Origin: Bacteroidales bacterium
GTDB taxonomy: Bacteria; Bacteroidota; Bacteroidia; Bacteroidales; UBA3824
Length of the DNA stretch: 49,559 bases
Direction: 5' to 3'
NCBI GenBank assembly: GCA_017960885.1
Contig: JAGCYI010000178.1
Location: forward strand, 1-49,559
Shown here: positions 41,524 to 49,559 of the stretch, piece after piece
Layout of the letters: every line of letters begins with the position of its first letter
Position numbering within the stretch: the first letter of the stretch is position 1
Notes under the pieces: generated by a model
Database searches by the model: none
Told to the model about the DNA's origin: nothing
What the model saw: only the letters and a program-made list of their open reading frames with translations
Translations under genes and position numbers: made by a program

Positions 41524-42816
41524 ATGCATTCGGCGGTAGCATACATAGTAGAAACTGCAATTATTTTTGCGATACTCGTAAGTTTTTACAAGTACGCATG
41601 CTACCGGCAATCCTACTATAAGTGGGACAGGTTCTTTCTCATAGCGTGCATAGTGATTAGCTACACGCTGCCATTCTGCAAGGTGAGCCAGCCAGACCGA
41701 ACCTCCGAGGAGGAAAAAACCGTCGTCATCAAGAGCATAGATCTCGGTGCAATGTCGCACAAGCTTACTATACAGCGCGAGGTTACAGTCTCCGACAGGG
41801 TAAAAAGGGTTGTAAACCATCCCAATTTCTACATCTTTTTAGATATAGTAATGCTCTTATATTTAATAGGTGTTGTTGTAAAAGCCATTTCGGTGATAGC
41901 GGCATTGATAAAAATCACCAAGATGAAACGTGGAGAGCCAGAAACCACCGCCGACGGCTACAGGGTATACGCCGCCGACAGCCGCACTCCGGCATTCTCA
42001 TTCTTCGGCAGCATATTTGTCAACAAGGAGTTTTACAATCTCGACGCCCATTCGCAAGAGATAATTCTCAACCACGAGCGGCAGCACATACGCGGACACC
42101 ACAGCGTGGATGTGATTATATTTTCGCTGCTCTCAATAGCGCAGTGGTTTAATCCCGCAGTGAAGAAGGCCGCCGACCTGTCGCGGCAGATTTGCGAAAA
42201 CATTGCCGACAGCCACGTAACCAACGATGCCAAAGCCGAATACGCCATGCTGCTGCTCAAACTCGGCAAGCACAACTCCACACCGTCGTCGGCCGCTGGT
42301 AGCGAACCAAGCAACCTCAAAGAGCGTGTGCTCAGCATATACTCTTACGACCGCGCAGTAAACCGCAAGCTCCGTTTTGCCTGCTCGCTGCCCATTCTGC
42401 TGCTGCTCATCGGCGCATACATCATTATAGGCGGCAAACTTAAGCCAACGCCCAAGAGCGAATGCTCTTTCCCCATAAAGGGAGGCTACACCGTGGCGGC
42501 AGAGTATTTCGACACACTGTTGTGCACCGGCGCCAACTCCAAAAGCTATCAGGTGGCCCATTTAGAAACTATGTTTCTCACACCGCAAAACGCCAAAATC
42601 ATTGCGCCAATAAGCGGACCAATATCAAGCACCGCCACCGAAATAGCAATCACCTCCGGCGACACCACTGTTGCTATTAAAAACATATCACTGTTGAAAA
42701 CAGGCGACAGAGTAAGCCAAGGAGAGCAGATAGGAGTTGCCAAACAAGAGCCTCTCGCCATCAAAGTAGAGATCAACCACAGGGCTGTAAACCCGTCCAT
42801 CTTGTTCAACTATTAA
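41524..42816 (+). CDS. BlaR1/MecR1-like M56 metallopeptidase with LytM-like sensor domain
   Basis: A 430-aa membrane protease. Membrane helices lie at about 5-22, 36-52, 103-131 and 286-306. The zinc site is H184-E185-x-x-H188 (NHERQHIRGHHS) with E225 (ENIADS) as the likely third ligand. The C-terminal extracytoplasmic part (about 315-430) is not a penicillin-binding domain: it resembles a LytM/M23 fold (AKIIAPISGPI, EIAITSGDTTVAI, KTGDRVSQGEQIGVA, then NPSILFNY) but lacks the catalytic histidines (the usual HxH position reads PLAIKVEI). I infer a sensor that binds rather than cuts cell-wall material. Confidence 0.85.
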   Translation: MHSAVAYIVETAIIFAILVSFYKYACYRQSYYKWDRFFLIACIVISYTLPFCKVSQPDRTSEEEKTVVIKSIDLGAMSHKLTIQREVTVSDRVKRVVNHPNFYIFLDIVMLLYLIGVVVKAISVIAALIKITKMKRGEPETTADGYRVYAADSRTPAFSFFGSIFVNKEFYNLDAHSQEIILNHERQHIRGHHSVDVIIFSLLSIAQWFNPAVKKAADLSRQICENIADSHVTNDAKAEYAMLLLKLGKHNSTPSSAAGSEPSNLKERVLSIYSYDRAVNRKLRFACSLPILLLLIGAYIIIGGKLKPTPKSECSFPIKGGYTVAAEYFDTLLCTGANSKSYQVAHLETMFLTPQNAKIIAPISGPISSTATEIAITSGDTTVAIKNISLLKTGDRVSQGEQIGVAKQEPLAIKVEINHRAVNPSILFNY

Positions 42817-42854
42817 TTTATATAATATTGATAAACTAACTAAAACTTAATAAT

Positions 42855-43049
42855 ATGCAAAGCAAAAAAACACCCAACGCCGACCTCGAAAGCAAACGTG
42901 GGATAATGTTTCTCATAGGGTTGCTCGTGGCACTTGCCATGACCTACCTCATTTTCAACTACGAAACACCTACACCAACATTCGAGCAGGTTACAATAGA
43001 TATTCCGGCGCAATCTCTCGATATTTCGGAGATAGATTTTTCGCCTTAG
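42855..43049 (+). CDS. Short TonB-like protein (N-terminal part only)
   Basis: A 64-aa protein. Its start (QSKKTPNADLESKRGIMFLIG) aligns with the starts of both TonB paralogues in this locus (MEQKKSEKANLQSKKFIFLEIG), and a membrane helix follows (19-36). It then ends after about 28 residues without a Pro-rich linker or TonB domain. It is either a decayed copy or a small membrane partner. It lies 38 nt after the M56 gene. Confidence 0.6.
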   Translation: MQSKKTPNADLESKRGIMFLIGLLVALAMTYLIFNYETPTPTFEQVTIDIPAQSLDISEIDFSP

Positions 43050-43071
43050 GTTAAATAAATATTAAAAAATA

Positions 43072-43104
43072 TTTGCATATAAAAAATAAAGGCAATAATT
43101 TTAC
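43072..43104 (+). promoter_or_regulatory. Promoter of tonB 2
   Basis: TTTG at 43072-43075, a 20-nt spacer, and TAATTTTAC at 43096-43104. No dyad like those at tonB 1 and blaI is visible here. Confidence 0.65.
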
Positions 43105-43161
43105 ACGCTCGAAAATAAAGCACATTAACATTAAATATAAACACACAAAAACATAATAAAA

Positions 43162-43854
43162 ATGGAACAGAAAAAATCAGAACGTGCTGATCTCCAAAAC
43201 AAGAGATTCCTTTTTGGAGAAATAGGTCTCGTACTTACCCTCTTAATTGTTTTGTGGGTGTTCGAGTTCAGCACTAAATCAGTAAAAGCCGAAGAGTTCG
43301 GCCCATTAGACGCGGAGGCAGAGTCTGTGGAAGAAATTCCTATCACACGTCCTCCTGAGATGGAGCTTCCTCCTCCTCCTCCTCCTCAACAGACCGTTGC
43401 CGAAATCCTTGACGTGGTTGAAGACGACGTTAAAGTTGAAGACACATTTAATGACGCAGAAACAGAAGAGACCGATTCATTCGAACAGCAAGAGATTGTT
43501 CCAGTTGATCAGCCCGAGGAACAAGAAGAAGAATCTACACCCTTCGTTATTGTTGAGGATATGCCCGAATTCAAAGGTGGCGACAAAGCTCTTCTCAAAT
43601 ACATTGCTGAGCATGTGGTTTACCCCGAAATGGCAAAGGAAAACGATATCCAGGGTACTGTTTACGTAGGTTTCGTTGTAAACGAGAAAGGCAAGGTTAC
43701 CAATGTTTCGGTTCTCCGTGGCGTTGACCCGCTTCTCGACAAAGAGGCTATCAAGGTGATCCAGGGTCTTCCCGACTGGAAACCCGGCAAGCAGTCTGGT
43801 AAAAACGTTAAAGTTAGAATGCAGGTGCCTATCAAATTCCAGCTTGCTAACTAA
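43162..43854 (+). CDS. Energy transducer TonB
   Basis: A 230-aa TonB: membrane helix (about 16-34), an acidic and Pro-rich linker (PPEMELPPPPPPQQ) and a C-terminal TonB domain (YPEMAKENDIQGTVYVGFVV to PIKFQLAN). It is very like the protein at 40365-41054 in the N- and C-terminal parts but lacks cysteine, and has FKGGDKALLKYI where the other has the shorter FKGNLLKYV. It has its own promoter without operators, so it may be the constitutive form. Confidence 0.92.
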   Translation: MEQKKSERADLQNKRFLFGEIGLVLTLLIVLWVFEFSTKSVKAEEFGPLDAEAESVEEIPITRPPEMELPPPPPPQQTVAEILDVVEDDVKVEDTFNDAETEETDSFEQQEIVPVDQPEEQEEESTPFVIVEDMPEFKGGDKALLKYIAEHVVYPEMAKENDIQGTVYVGFVVNEKGKVTNVSVLRGVDPLLDKEAIKVIQGLPDWKPGKQSGKNVKVRMQVPIKFQLAN

Positions 43855-43870
43855 AATTCTAAAAAACTCT

Positions 43871-43912
43871 TAAAAAAATCTGTCTCGCATAACACGGGGC
43901 AGATTTTTTTTA
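43871..43912 (+). terminator. Terminator after tonB 2
   Basis: AAAAAATCTGTCTCG pairs (with two G-T pairs) with CGGGGCAGATTTTTT across a short loop, followed by T. Confidence 0.75.
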
Positions 43913-43921
43913 TATATTTGC
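43913..43921 (+). promoter_or_regulatory. -7 box of the universal stress protein gene
   Basis: TATATTTGC, exact consensus, directly after the preceding terminator. It favours the start at 43954 over the in-frame ATG at 43918, which would lie inside the box. Confidence 0.6.
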
Positions 43922-43953
43922 AAAAAAAGGCGCCTACACTCAAAACAACAATT

Positions 43954-44763
43954 ATGACTACTGCTAAACCGATAATAGTTCCGTGGGACTACAGCGAAAA
44001 GGCTGAATTTGCTGTTCTTCACGCTATAAACATCTCTAAGTGCACCCTTAGCCCAATAATACTTGTCCATATTACCAAGCGCGAAACCGACAACAAGGAA
44101 CACACCGAAAAACTCTCTGCGATGGCACGCAACATTGCCAACAAGCATGGCGTAACGGTGTCGTGCATGGTGCGCACAGGCAATATCTTTACCGAAATAT
44201 CCAAAATAATTGACGAAACCGACGCCATGATAGCCATTATGGGCACTCACGGCATGAAAGGTCTTCAAAAACTCACTGGAAGCTGGGCTCTTAAGGTTAT
44301 TTCTGGTTCAAAAGCTCCTTTTATCGTGGTGCAAGACAGGCCGCAGCCCGACGCCGACACCACTAAAATTGTGCTCCCTATGGATTTTAAGCTCGAAGAG
44401 CGCGAAAAACTTGTTTGGACTAAATTTATAGCCACCATCTACAAGTGCAAGTTTTATATCTGCTACACAGAAACCGGCGACGAGATTATACAAAAACGCA
44501 CCATAGGAAATATCAAAGCGGCGTGCGCATACTTGGAAAGCAACGGCATCAATTACGAACTTCATCAGCTCCCCGGCGACGAAGGCGTTACAAAAGAAAC
44601 TTTGTCGTTTGCTCAGCATATCGACAGCAGTATGATTATTATTATGACCACTAAGAACATTAAGTTTCAAGACTATGTGCTTGGCGCTTCCGAACAGCAG
44701 ATTATTGCCAACGCCAGCAAAATAGCTGTAATGTGCGTTAATCCTAAGACTGGTGTAAAATAA
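43954..44763 (+). CDS. Universal stress protein (two-domain, UspA-like)
   Basis: A 269-aa protein from the chosen start (the frame opens 12 codons earlier, inside the promoter box). The first half is a clear Usp domain: IIVPWDYSEKAEFAVLHAI, then MIAIMGTHGMKGLQKLTGSWALKVI and APFIVV (nucleotide-binding GxxGxxx-like pattern partly kept). The second half is a degenerate repeat (IVLPMDFKLEEREKL ... IIIMTTKNIKFQDYVLGASEQQII). Tandem Usp proteins of this size are common in Bacteroidota. Role in stress is family knowledge. Confidence 0.88.
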   Translation: MTTAKPIIVPWDYSEKAEFAVLHAINISKCTLSPIILVHITKRETDNKEHTEKLSAMARNIANKHGVTVSCMVRTGNIFTEISKIIDETDAMIAIMGTHGMKGLQKLTGSWALKVISGSKAPFIVVQDRPQPDADTTKIVLPMDFKLEEREKLVWTKFIATIYKCKFYICYTETGDEIIQKRTIGNIKAACAYLESNGINYELHQLPGDEGVTKETLSFAQHIDSSMIIIMTTKNIKFQDYVLGASEQQIIANASKIAVMCVNPKTGVK

Positions 44764-44764
44764 A

Positions 44765-44797
44765 TTTGTTCGTTTATAAAATAGTATATACCTTTGT
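44765..44797 (+). promoter_or_regulatory. Promoter of pdxA
   Basis: TTTG at 44765-44768, a 20-nt spacer, and TACCTTTGT at 44789-44797; 26 nt leader to the start at 44823. Confidence 0.7.
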
Positions 44798-44822
44798 ATT
44801 TGGTTATAACAAATATTGAAAA

Positions 44823-45893
44823 ATGGATAAAACAGACAACAACAAATATGTAATCGGCATCACACACGGCGACATCAACGGTATCAACTACGAGATAATT
44901 ATCAAAGCCCTTGCCGATCCTGAATTTTACAACAACTGCACTATTGTTATTTACGGCTCTGCAAAGGCTATAGGATTTCACCGCAAGAACCTAAATCTGC
45001 CTCAGATCAATTTCAACGCTACAAAGAGCGCCGCAGATTTGGCTCCTAACAAAATAAACCTTATTAACATCGGCGACGAGAACCTCCGTCTCGACCTTGG
45101 CACTTCTACCGTGTCGGCTGGAGAAAGCGCCGCTGAGGCTCTCAAACTCGCTGTACAGGATTTGAAACAGGGATATGTCGACATCCTGGTTACCGCGCCT
45201 ATCAACAAAAACAATGTGAACGAGGCTGGATTGAAGATTCCCGGACACACCGAGTTCCTCGCCGACAACTTCAACACCTCCGACTACCTTATGTTCATGA
45301 CCTCCGACGAGTTGAAAATTGGCGTGGTTACAGGTCATATTCCGCTCAAAGACGTGGCTCACACCATTACTCCCCAAAAAATTCTCCAAAAGCTGAGAAT
45401 TATCAACCGCTCGCTCAAAGAGGATTTCACCATCCGCCGTCCAAAAATTGCCGTGCTGGGTCTTAATCCCCACTCTGGCGACAACGGAGTGATTGGCAAC
45501 GAGGAGAGCGAAATTATTCTCCCTGCGCTCAAGCAGGCTGAAGAAGAGGGTATCGTTTGTTTCGGTCCTTATCCTTCCGACGGCTTTTTCGCTTCGGAGC
45601 AGTACAAAAAATTCGACGCCGTGCTTGCCATGTATCACGACCAAGGTCTTATTCCCTTTAAGATTATCGCCGGCAACAAAGGCGTTAACTATACTGCCGG
45701 ACTGCCCATTGTGCGCACATCGCCCGACCACGGCACAGCATACGATATCGCTGGCAAAGGCATCGCCGACGAAACTTCGTTCAAAGAGGCTATCTACACC
45801 GGTATTACTATTTGGCAAAACCGCCAATTGCTCAAAAATATCAATCCGCTTAAAAAACTCAGCGTAGCCGAATCCGACAAAAAGATATGTTAA
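44823..45893 (+). CDS. pdxA: 4-hydroxythreonine-4-phosphate dehydrogenase
   Basis: A 356-aa enzyme of vitamin B6 synthesis (NAD-dependent oxidation of 4-phosphohydroxy-L-threonine). It has ITHGDINGINYEI at the start (usually GDPAGIGPE in E. coli; the variant is usual in Bacteroidota), H142 in PGHTEFLA, LGLNPHSGDNG and the late metal-site YHDQGLIPFK followed by VRTSPDHGTAYD. It is followed by deoC after 36 nt. Confidence 0.94.
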   Translation: MDKTDNNKYVIGITHGDINGINYEIIIKALADPEFYNNCTIVIYGSAKAIGFHRKNLNLPQINFNATKSAADLAPNKINLINIGDENLRLDLGTSTVSAGESAAEALKLAVQDLKQGYVDILVTAPINKNNVNEAGLKIPGHTEFLADNFNTSDYLMFMTSDELKIGVVTGHIPLKDVAHTITPQKILQKLRIINRSLKEDFTIRRPKIAVLGLNPHSGDNGVIGNEESEIILPALKQAEEEGIVCFGPYPSDGFFASEQYKKFDAVLAMYHDQGLIPFKIIAGNKGVNYTAGLPIVRTSPDHGTAYDIAGKGIADETSFKEAIYTGITIWQNRQLLKNINPLKKLSVAESDKKIC

Positions 45894-45929
45894 TGGCTGC
45901 CTCATACCAACTATAAAAACTACATCAAA

Positions 45930-46775
45930 ATGAAAGACTTCTCATACGAACGCCACGGCTCCGACCTTATAAATTCGCGCCTTTGCGTTATCGAAAACCG
46001 TACACAGAAAAACAGATCGTTAGAAACCCTTAAGACACTCCACTCGTGTATCGACCTCACGAGCCTCAGCAATGCCGACAACGAAAACTCCATTGCCGAC
46101 TTTGTGATGGGTGTCAACACTTTTAAAGACGCCAACCCCGACATTCCAAATGTGGCTGGTATATGCGTATATCCGTGCTTTGTGCCTGTGGTGAAGAAAA
46201 TTCTCGCCGTGCCAAACGTTAAGATTGTTTCGGTAGCCGGAGCATTCCCTCACGCACAGACTTTCGACGAGATAAAAATCCGCGAGGTGGAGCTTGCTGC
46301 CGAGGCTGGCGCCGACGAAATCGACGTGGTGATCAACGCCGGACAGATTATCGACGGCAACAGTTCTAAAGCCGCAGCATCTATCCGTGATATGAAAAAA
46401 GCTTGCGGCAACGCTCACCTTAAAGTGATACTTGAAACAGGTGCATATCCCTACGATGCCGACATCTACGACGCCTCTATCATTGCCATGAAATCTGGCG
46501 CCGACTTTATTAAAACCTCCACCGGCAAAATGAGTCCCGCTGCCACTCCCAAGTCTGCCCTTATTATGGCTATTGCCATCAAGGACTTTGAGCGTGCCAC
46601 TGGCAAAATCATAGGACTTAAACCCGCAGGCGGAATCCGCAACGCCGCCGACGCTCTTGTATACTACACAATTGTAAAGGAGATTCTTGGCGAAGACCGT
46701 ATCACTCCCGAATATTTCAGACTTGGTGCCACAAGCCTCTCTGGTGCTTTAATCAAGGAGATTAAGAAATTTTAA
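45930..46775 (+). CDS. deoC: Deoxyribose-phosphate aldolase
   Basis: A 281-aa class I aldolase that splits 2-deoxyribose 5-phosphate into glyceraldehyde 3-phosphate and acetaldehyde. The Schiff-base lysine is K195 in FIKTSTGK; DEIDVVINAGQ (129-139) and LKPAGGIRN carry the other active-site residues. It is likely cotranscribed with pdxA and ends at a strong terminator. Confidence 0.95.
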   Translation: MKDFSYERHGSDLINSRLCVIENRTQKNRSLETLKTLHSCIDLTSLSNADNENSIADFVMGVNTFKDANPDIPNVAGICVYPCFVPVVKKILAVPNVKIVSVAGAFPHAQTFDEIKIREVELAAEAGADEIDVVINAGQIIDGNSSKAAASIRDMKKACGNAHLKVILETGAYPYDADIYDASIIAMKSGADFIKTSTGKMSPAATPKSALIMAIAIKDFERATGKIIGLKPAGGIRNAADALVYYTIVKEILGEDRITPEYFRLGATSLSGALIKEIKKF

Positions 46776-46790
46776 TTTTTTTTGTTTTGT

Positions 46791-46818
46791 GAGGCGGGCA
46801 TTTAACCCGCCTTTTTTT
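46791..46818 (+). terminator. Terminator after deoC
   Basis: AGGCGGG (46792-46798) pairs with CCCGCCT (46806-46812) and is followed by a T-run. Confidence 0.85.
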
Positions 46819-46848
46819 GTTTTTTTTTTCTCAATTGTAATATTTTTA

Positions 46849-46857
46849 TACCTTTGC
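46849..46857 (+). promoter_or_regulatory. -7 box of the BspA-like gene
   Basis: TACCTTTGC fits TAnnTTTGC, 69 nt before the start at 46926. The region 20 nt upstream is T-rich without a clear TTTG. Confidence 0.5.
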
Positions 46858-46925
46858 ATTACATAATCTGCCCGAAGATACATTGGCAGATTCTCCTTGA
46901 ATTATTAACTGTAAATTTTTAAAAA

Positions 46926-49559
46926 ATGAATAAATCTTCTTTGTTTGATCAAATTTCTGAGGAAAAAGTAAAATGTAAATGGATATTTACATTGATTGCT
47001 GTTTTGTGCTTCTCTCTGATTAGTACCGAACGATGTTTGGCTATAGCATACGCCATAACATCAGATGATGGAACTACTGTTACGTTCTTCAACGACAGTT
47101 ATTTCTATAATAAATGGTCTAGTGCTAGTGTTACTACGAAAAAACCTCGTATTCTTATTGACGATCCTTCATATAATTCGATTGGGCCTCAATATACGAG
47201 TTTGGCCTTTGGTTCCTCAATGAACGGTGCGTATTGGAGATACGAAAAAGTGACAAAAGTAGTCTTTGATGCTTCTTTCGATTCATTCACTTCATTGAAA
47301 TCTTGTGAAAACTGGTTTTACGAGTTTAAAAATCTTACCACAATAGAAGGTTTGCAGTATTTTCATCCTGATAATGTTACGGATATAAGCGCTATGTTCG
47401 GTTATTGTGAAGCCCTTACTGAAGAACAATTAACTACTATTCTTTCCATGTTTGTTTTCTCAAAAATTACCGATATGGGCGATTTGTTTGTCGGCTGCAC
47501 CTTTGAGAGTTTTGATTTTTCGAAAATAACAAATATAAATACGGCAAATGTTACCGATATGAGCCTTATGTTTACCAATTGCAAGAAATTAAAGAGTGTC
47601 AACCTTACGAGTCTTGATACCCGAAGTGTAACTGATATGCGTATGATGTTCAGCGGGTGCGAATCTCTTGAACAAATTAATGTTGGTACGCTTAATACAG
47701 CAAATGTTGAAGATATGTCGTCTATGTTTAATGGTTGTAAAAAACTTACATCAATAATGGGTATGAACGCTGTTGGATTCAACACGTCAAAAGTGACTAA
47801 AATGGGGTCAATGTTCTCGGGATGCAACATCCTAACTTCTGTTGATGCTTCTGGGTTGGAAACTAACAATGTTACTGATATGAGTAGGATGTTTAAAGAT
47901 TGCAGCGCACTAACAACGCTCAACCTTAGTACTTTTGTTACCAACACTGTTGAAGATTTCTATGGCCTGTTTGAAGGGTGTAGCAGTCTTACTAATCTTG
48001 ATATCAGCAATTTTAATACTAGTAATATGAATAGTAGTTCTGGCTTAATGTTTAAAAATTGTAATAGTATTGAGGAAATAGACTTGAGCAGTTTTTCAAA
48101 ATTTAACGGTTATGAAACATTTTCAGGATGTAGTAGCCTCAAAACTATAAAATTGCCTGATAATGGAGTTGTTATTGGCAATAACATTTGTGGTATGTTT
48201 CAGAATTGTAGTAGTATAGAATATATCGATTTTAGCGATTTTAAAATTACTGACGATAGAGATGATATCCAAATGTTTTATACATTTCAAAATTGTACCA
48301 ACCTTGTTAGTGTTGACTTGACATCATTTGATGGCGCAGAAGTAACGGTTATTCCCAATCTGTTCGACGGCTGTAGCAAATTAGCCTCTGTACTTGTGCC
48401 AAATAATTGGATATTGCCTTCAAAATATAACAATTACAATTATTCATATAATGATCCTGTCTCTGGTCAATATGTTTCTCTGCCTTATTCTGAAGTTAGT
48501 GTTTTTGATGGTTGTACAGAAATAATCGGTGATAAAGGCACGCGTTATTCCTCAGCTCACATTAAATACGACTATGCTGATATTGACGGAGGAGAGTCTG
48601 CTCCTGCTTACTTTACAACTGGTAAATATAAGGTTTTTTACGTTAATACCGAAGAGGCAACTTTTGCAACCAACAATCCAATAGAGTTTGATAAAAACCT
48701 TTCTTCTGATATAACTATTGTAAATCCAGAGAAGAAAGGTTATGCGTTTTTGGGCTGGACCGGCACTTCGGCATCTGGAATTTCTGAAACTGTTCCAACA
48801 CAGAATGTTACAATTTCTAAAGGTAGTGTAGGAAACCGAATATATACTGCCAACTGGAAAATCAACCAATACACCATTACCTTCGATACTGATGGCGGTT
48901 CTAAAGTGGCTGCAATCACACAAGATTATAATTCTGCCATTACCGCTCCTGCCGACCCAACACGCAAAGGTTTTACATTTCTTGGGTGGCAACCTGCTTT
49001 ACCTACCACAATGCCGGCAGAAGATATTACAGTTAAGGCTCAATGGCGTGATGACCGCATCCTCATAACCGCTAATCTCAACGGCGAGGTTTCGTTCCCC
49101 GCCAATGCAGAAAATTATTGCAGCGGCAGCGAAAAAACTGTAACTATAGATTTTAAAATTACCCAAGGCGAGTCTTCTAAATTTGAACTTACATTCCCTG
49201 GCGATGTTATTCCTTCAGTGAGCGGCGATATCACCAACGGCCAAGGCTCAATTGTTATAACAATTCCTGATAATATCGAGAGTGGAGTTTACACTGGTAA
49301 GTTAGTGTTCGAGAGTGCCGACCCAGATTTGTATCGCGAAATGGAGTCTCCCGTAACCATCACCGCCAATATTCCCAAAAATGCGGCTTTGCAGATATAT
49401 TCCGATGTGTTGCTTGTGGATAATCACGACAACAACTACTCGGCTTATCAGTGGTATAAGGATGGCAACGCTATTTCGGGCGCAACTCTTCAGTTTTATT
49501 CCGAACCTTCGTTCAGTGGCCGCTACACTGTAAAAATCACCGACAAAGACGGTAAAGAA
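46926..49559 (+). CDS. BspA-like leucine-rich-repeat surface protein (partial, runs off the window)
   Basis: An open frame of 878 codons with no stop before the window ends. A hydrophobic signal-anchor-like segment lies at about 18-40 (WIFTLIAVLCFSLIST). Residues 130-500 hold about twelve repeats of the DUF285/BspA type, core VTDMSxMFxxCxxLxxxxL (for example NVTDMSRMFKDCSAL). Two or three InlB B-repeat (Flg_new) units follow, with KKGYAFLGW and RKGFTFLGWQP. After that comes a beta-rich part, ending in an Ig-like YQWYKDGNAISGATL unit. In this phylum such proteins are usually exported by the T9SS with a C-terminal tail, which would lie outside the window. Adhesion is the family-based guess. Confidence 0.88.
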   Translation, partial: MNKSSLFDQISEEKVKCKWIFTLIAVLCFSLISTERCLAIAYAITSDDGTTVTFFNDSYFYNKWSSASVTTKKPRILIDDPSYNSIGPQYTSLAFGSSMNGAYWRYEKVTKVVFDASFDSFTSLKSCENWFYEFKNLTTIEGLQYFHPDNVTDISAMFGYCEALTEEQLTTILSMFVFSKITDMGDLFVGCTFESFDFSKITNINTANVTDMSLMFTNCKKLKSVNLTSLDTRSVTDMRMMFSGCESLEQINVGTLNTANVEDMSSMFNGCKKLTSIMGMNAVGFNTSKVTKMGSMFSGCNILTSVDASGLETNNVTDMSRMFKDCSALTTLNLSTFVTNTVEDFYGLFEGCSSLTNLDISNFNTSNMNSSSGLMFKNCNSIEEIDLSSFSKFNGYETFSGCSSLKTIKLPDNGVVIGNNICGMFQNCSSIEYIDFSDFKITDDRDDIQMFYTFQNCTNLVSVDLTSFDGAEVTVIPNLFDGCSKLASVLVPNNWILPSKYNNYNYSYNDPVSGQYVSLPYSEVSVFDGCTEIIGDKGTRYSSAHIKYDYADIDGGESAPAYFTTGKYKVFYVNTEEATFATNNPIEFDKNLSSDITIVNPEKKGYAFLGWTGTSASGISETVPTQNVTISKGSVGNRIYTANWKINQYTITFDTDGGSKVAAITQDYNSAITAPADPTRKGFTFLGWQPALPTTMPAEDITVKAQWRDDRILITANLNGEVSFPANAENYCSGSEKTVTIDFKITQGESSKFELTFPGDVIPSVSGDITNGQGSIVITIPDNIESGVYTGKLVFESADPDLYREMESPVTITANIPKNAALQIYSDVLLVDNHDNNYSAYQWYKDGNAISGATLQFYSEPSFSGRYTVKITDKDGKE

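Overview
The window reads as chromosomal DNA of a Bacteroidota bacterium, most likely a Bacteroidales member. The evidence is the core genes of the type IX secretion system (porP/gldK/gldL/gldM/gldN), a TonB-dependent receptor with an STN domain and its FecR/ECF sigma pair, DUF4249 and BspA-like surface proteins, the gene orders purM-prfA-pyrF and acpP-fabF-rnc, and the phylum's promoter type (TTTG, 19-20 nt spacer, TAnnTTTGC) in front of many genes. Shine-Dalgarno sequences are largely absent, as expected for the phylum. No rRNA, tRNA, insertion sequence or CRISPR array was seen.

Layout. 1-2.9 kb: the end of a membrane protein gene, two related inverted repeats, and a 752-aa RING-like/TerD-like protein whose leader carries two tandem copies of one structured RNA motif. 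2.9-11.5 kb: an HXXEE membrane protein, then four tandem paralogues (about 370 aa each) with a degenerate J-domain and a C-terminal membrane anchor, each with its own promoter, followed by a membrane-anchored GrpE-like protein and an unusual 834-aa Hsp70. I read this block as a dedicated membrane-bound Hsp70 chaperone system and the best candidate for an undescribed system here. 11.5-14.8 kb: purM-prfA-pyrF. 14.8-18.2 kb (minus strand): class A PBP and a DUF4249 lipoprotein. 18.3-27.1 kb: topA, porP, gldK, gldL, gldM, gldN, with terminator-like hairpins inside the T9SS cluster. 27.1-34.1 kb: two back-to-back ECF sigma modules, one with FecR and a TonB-dependent transducer, the other with a beta-barrel protein and a membrane anti-sigma candidate. 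34.1-36.5 kb (minus strand): purN and an M1 peptidase with a T9SS-like tail. 36.7-39.6 kb: acpP, fabF, rnc, DUF3109. 39.6-40.3 kb: a poorly coding stretch with hairpins. 40.2-43.9 kb: TonB, BlaI, BlaR1-like M56 protease, a truncated TonB and a second TonB, with dyad operators over two promoters. 43.9-46.8 kb: universal stress protein, pdxA, deoC. 46.9 kb to the end: a BspA-like surface protein running off the window.

Working together: envelope biology dominates (T9SS export, likely T9SS cargo, TonB energy transduction, peptidoglycan synthesis, cell-surface signalling and a membrane chaperone module), interleaved with housekeeping nucleotide, lipid, RNA and vitamin B6 genes. Functional statements rest on motif reading only; no database search was possible.
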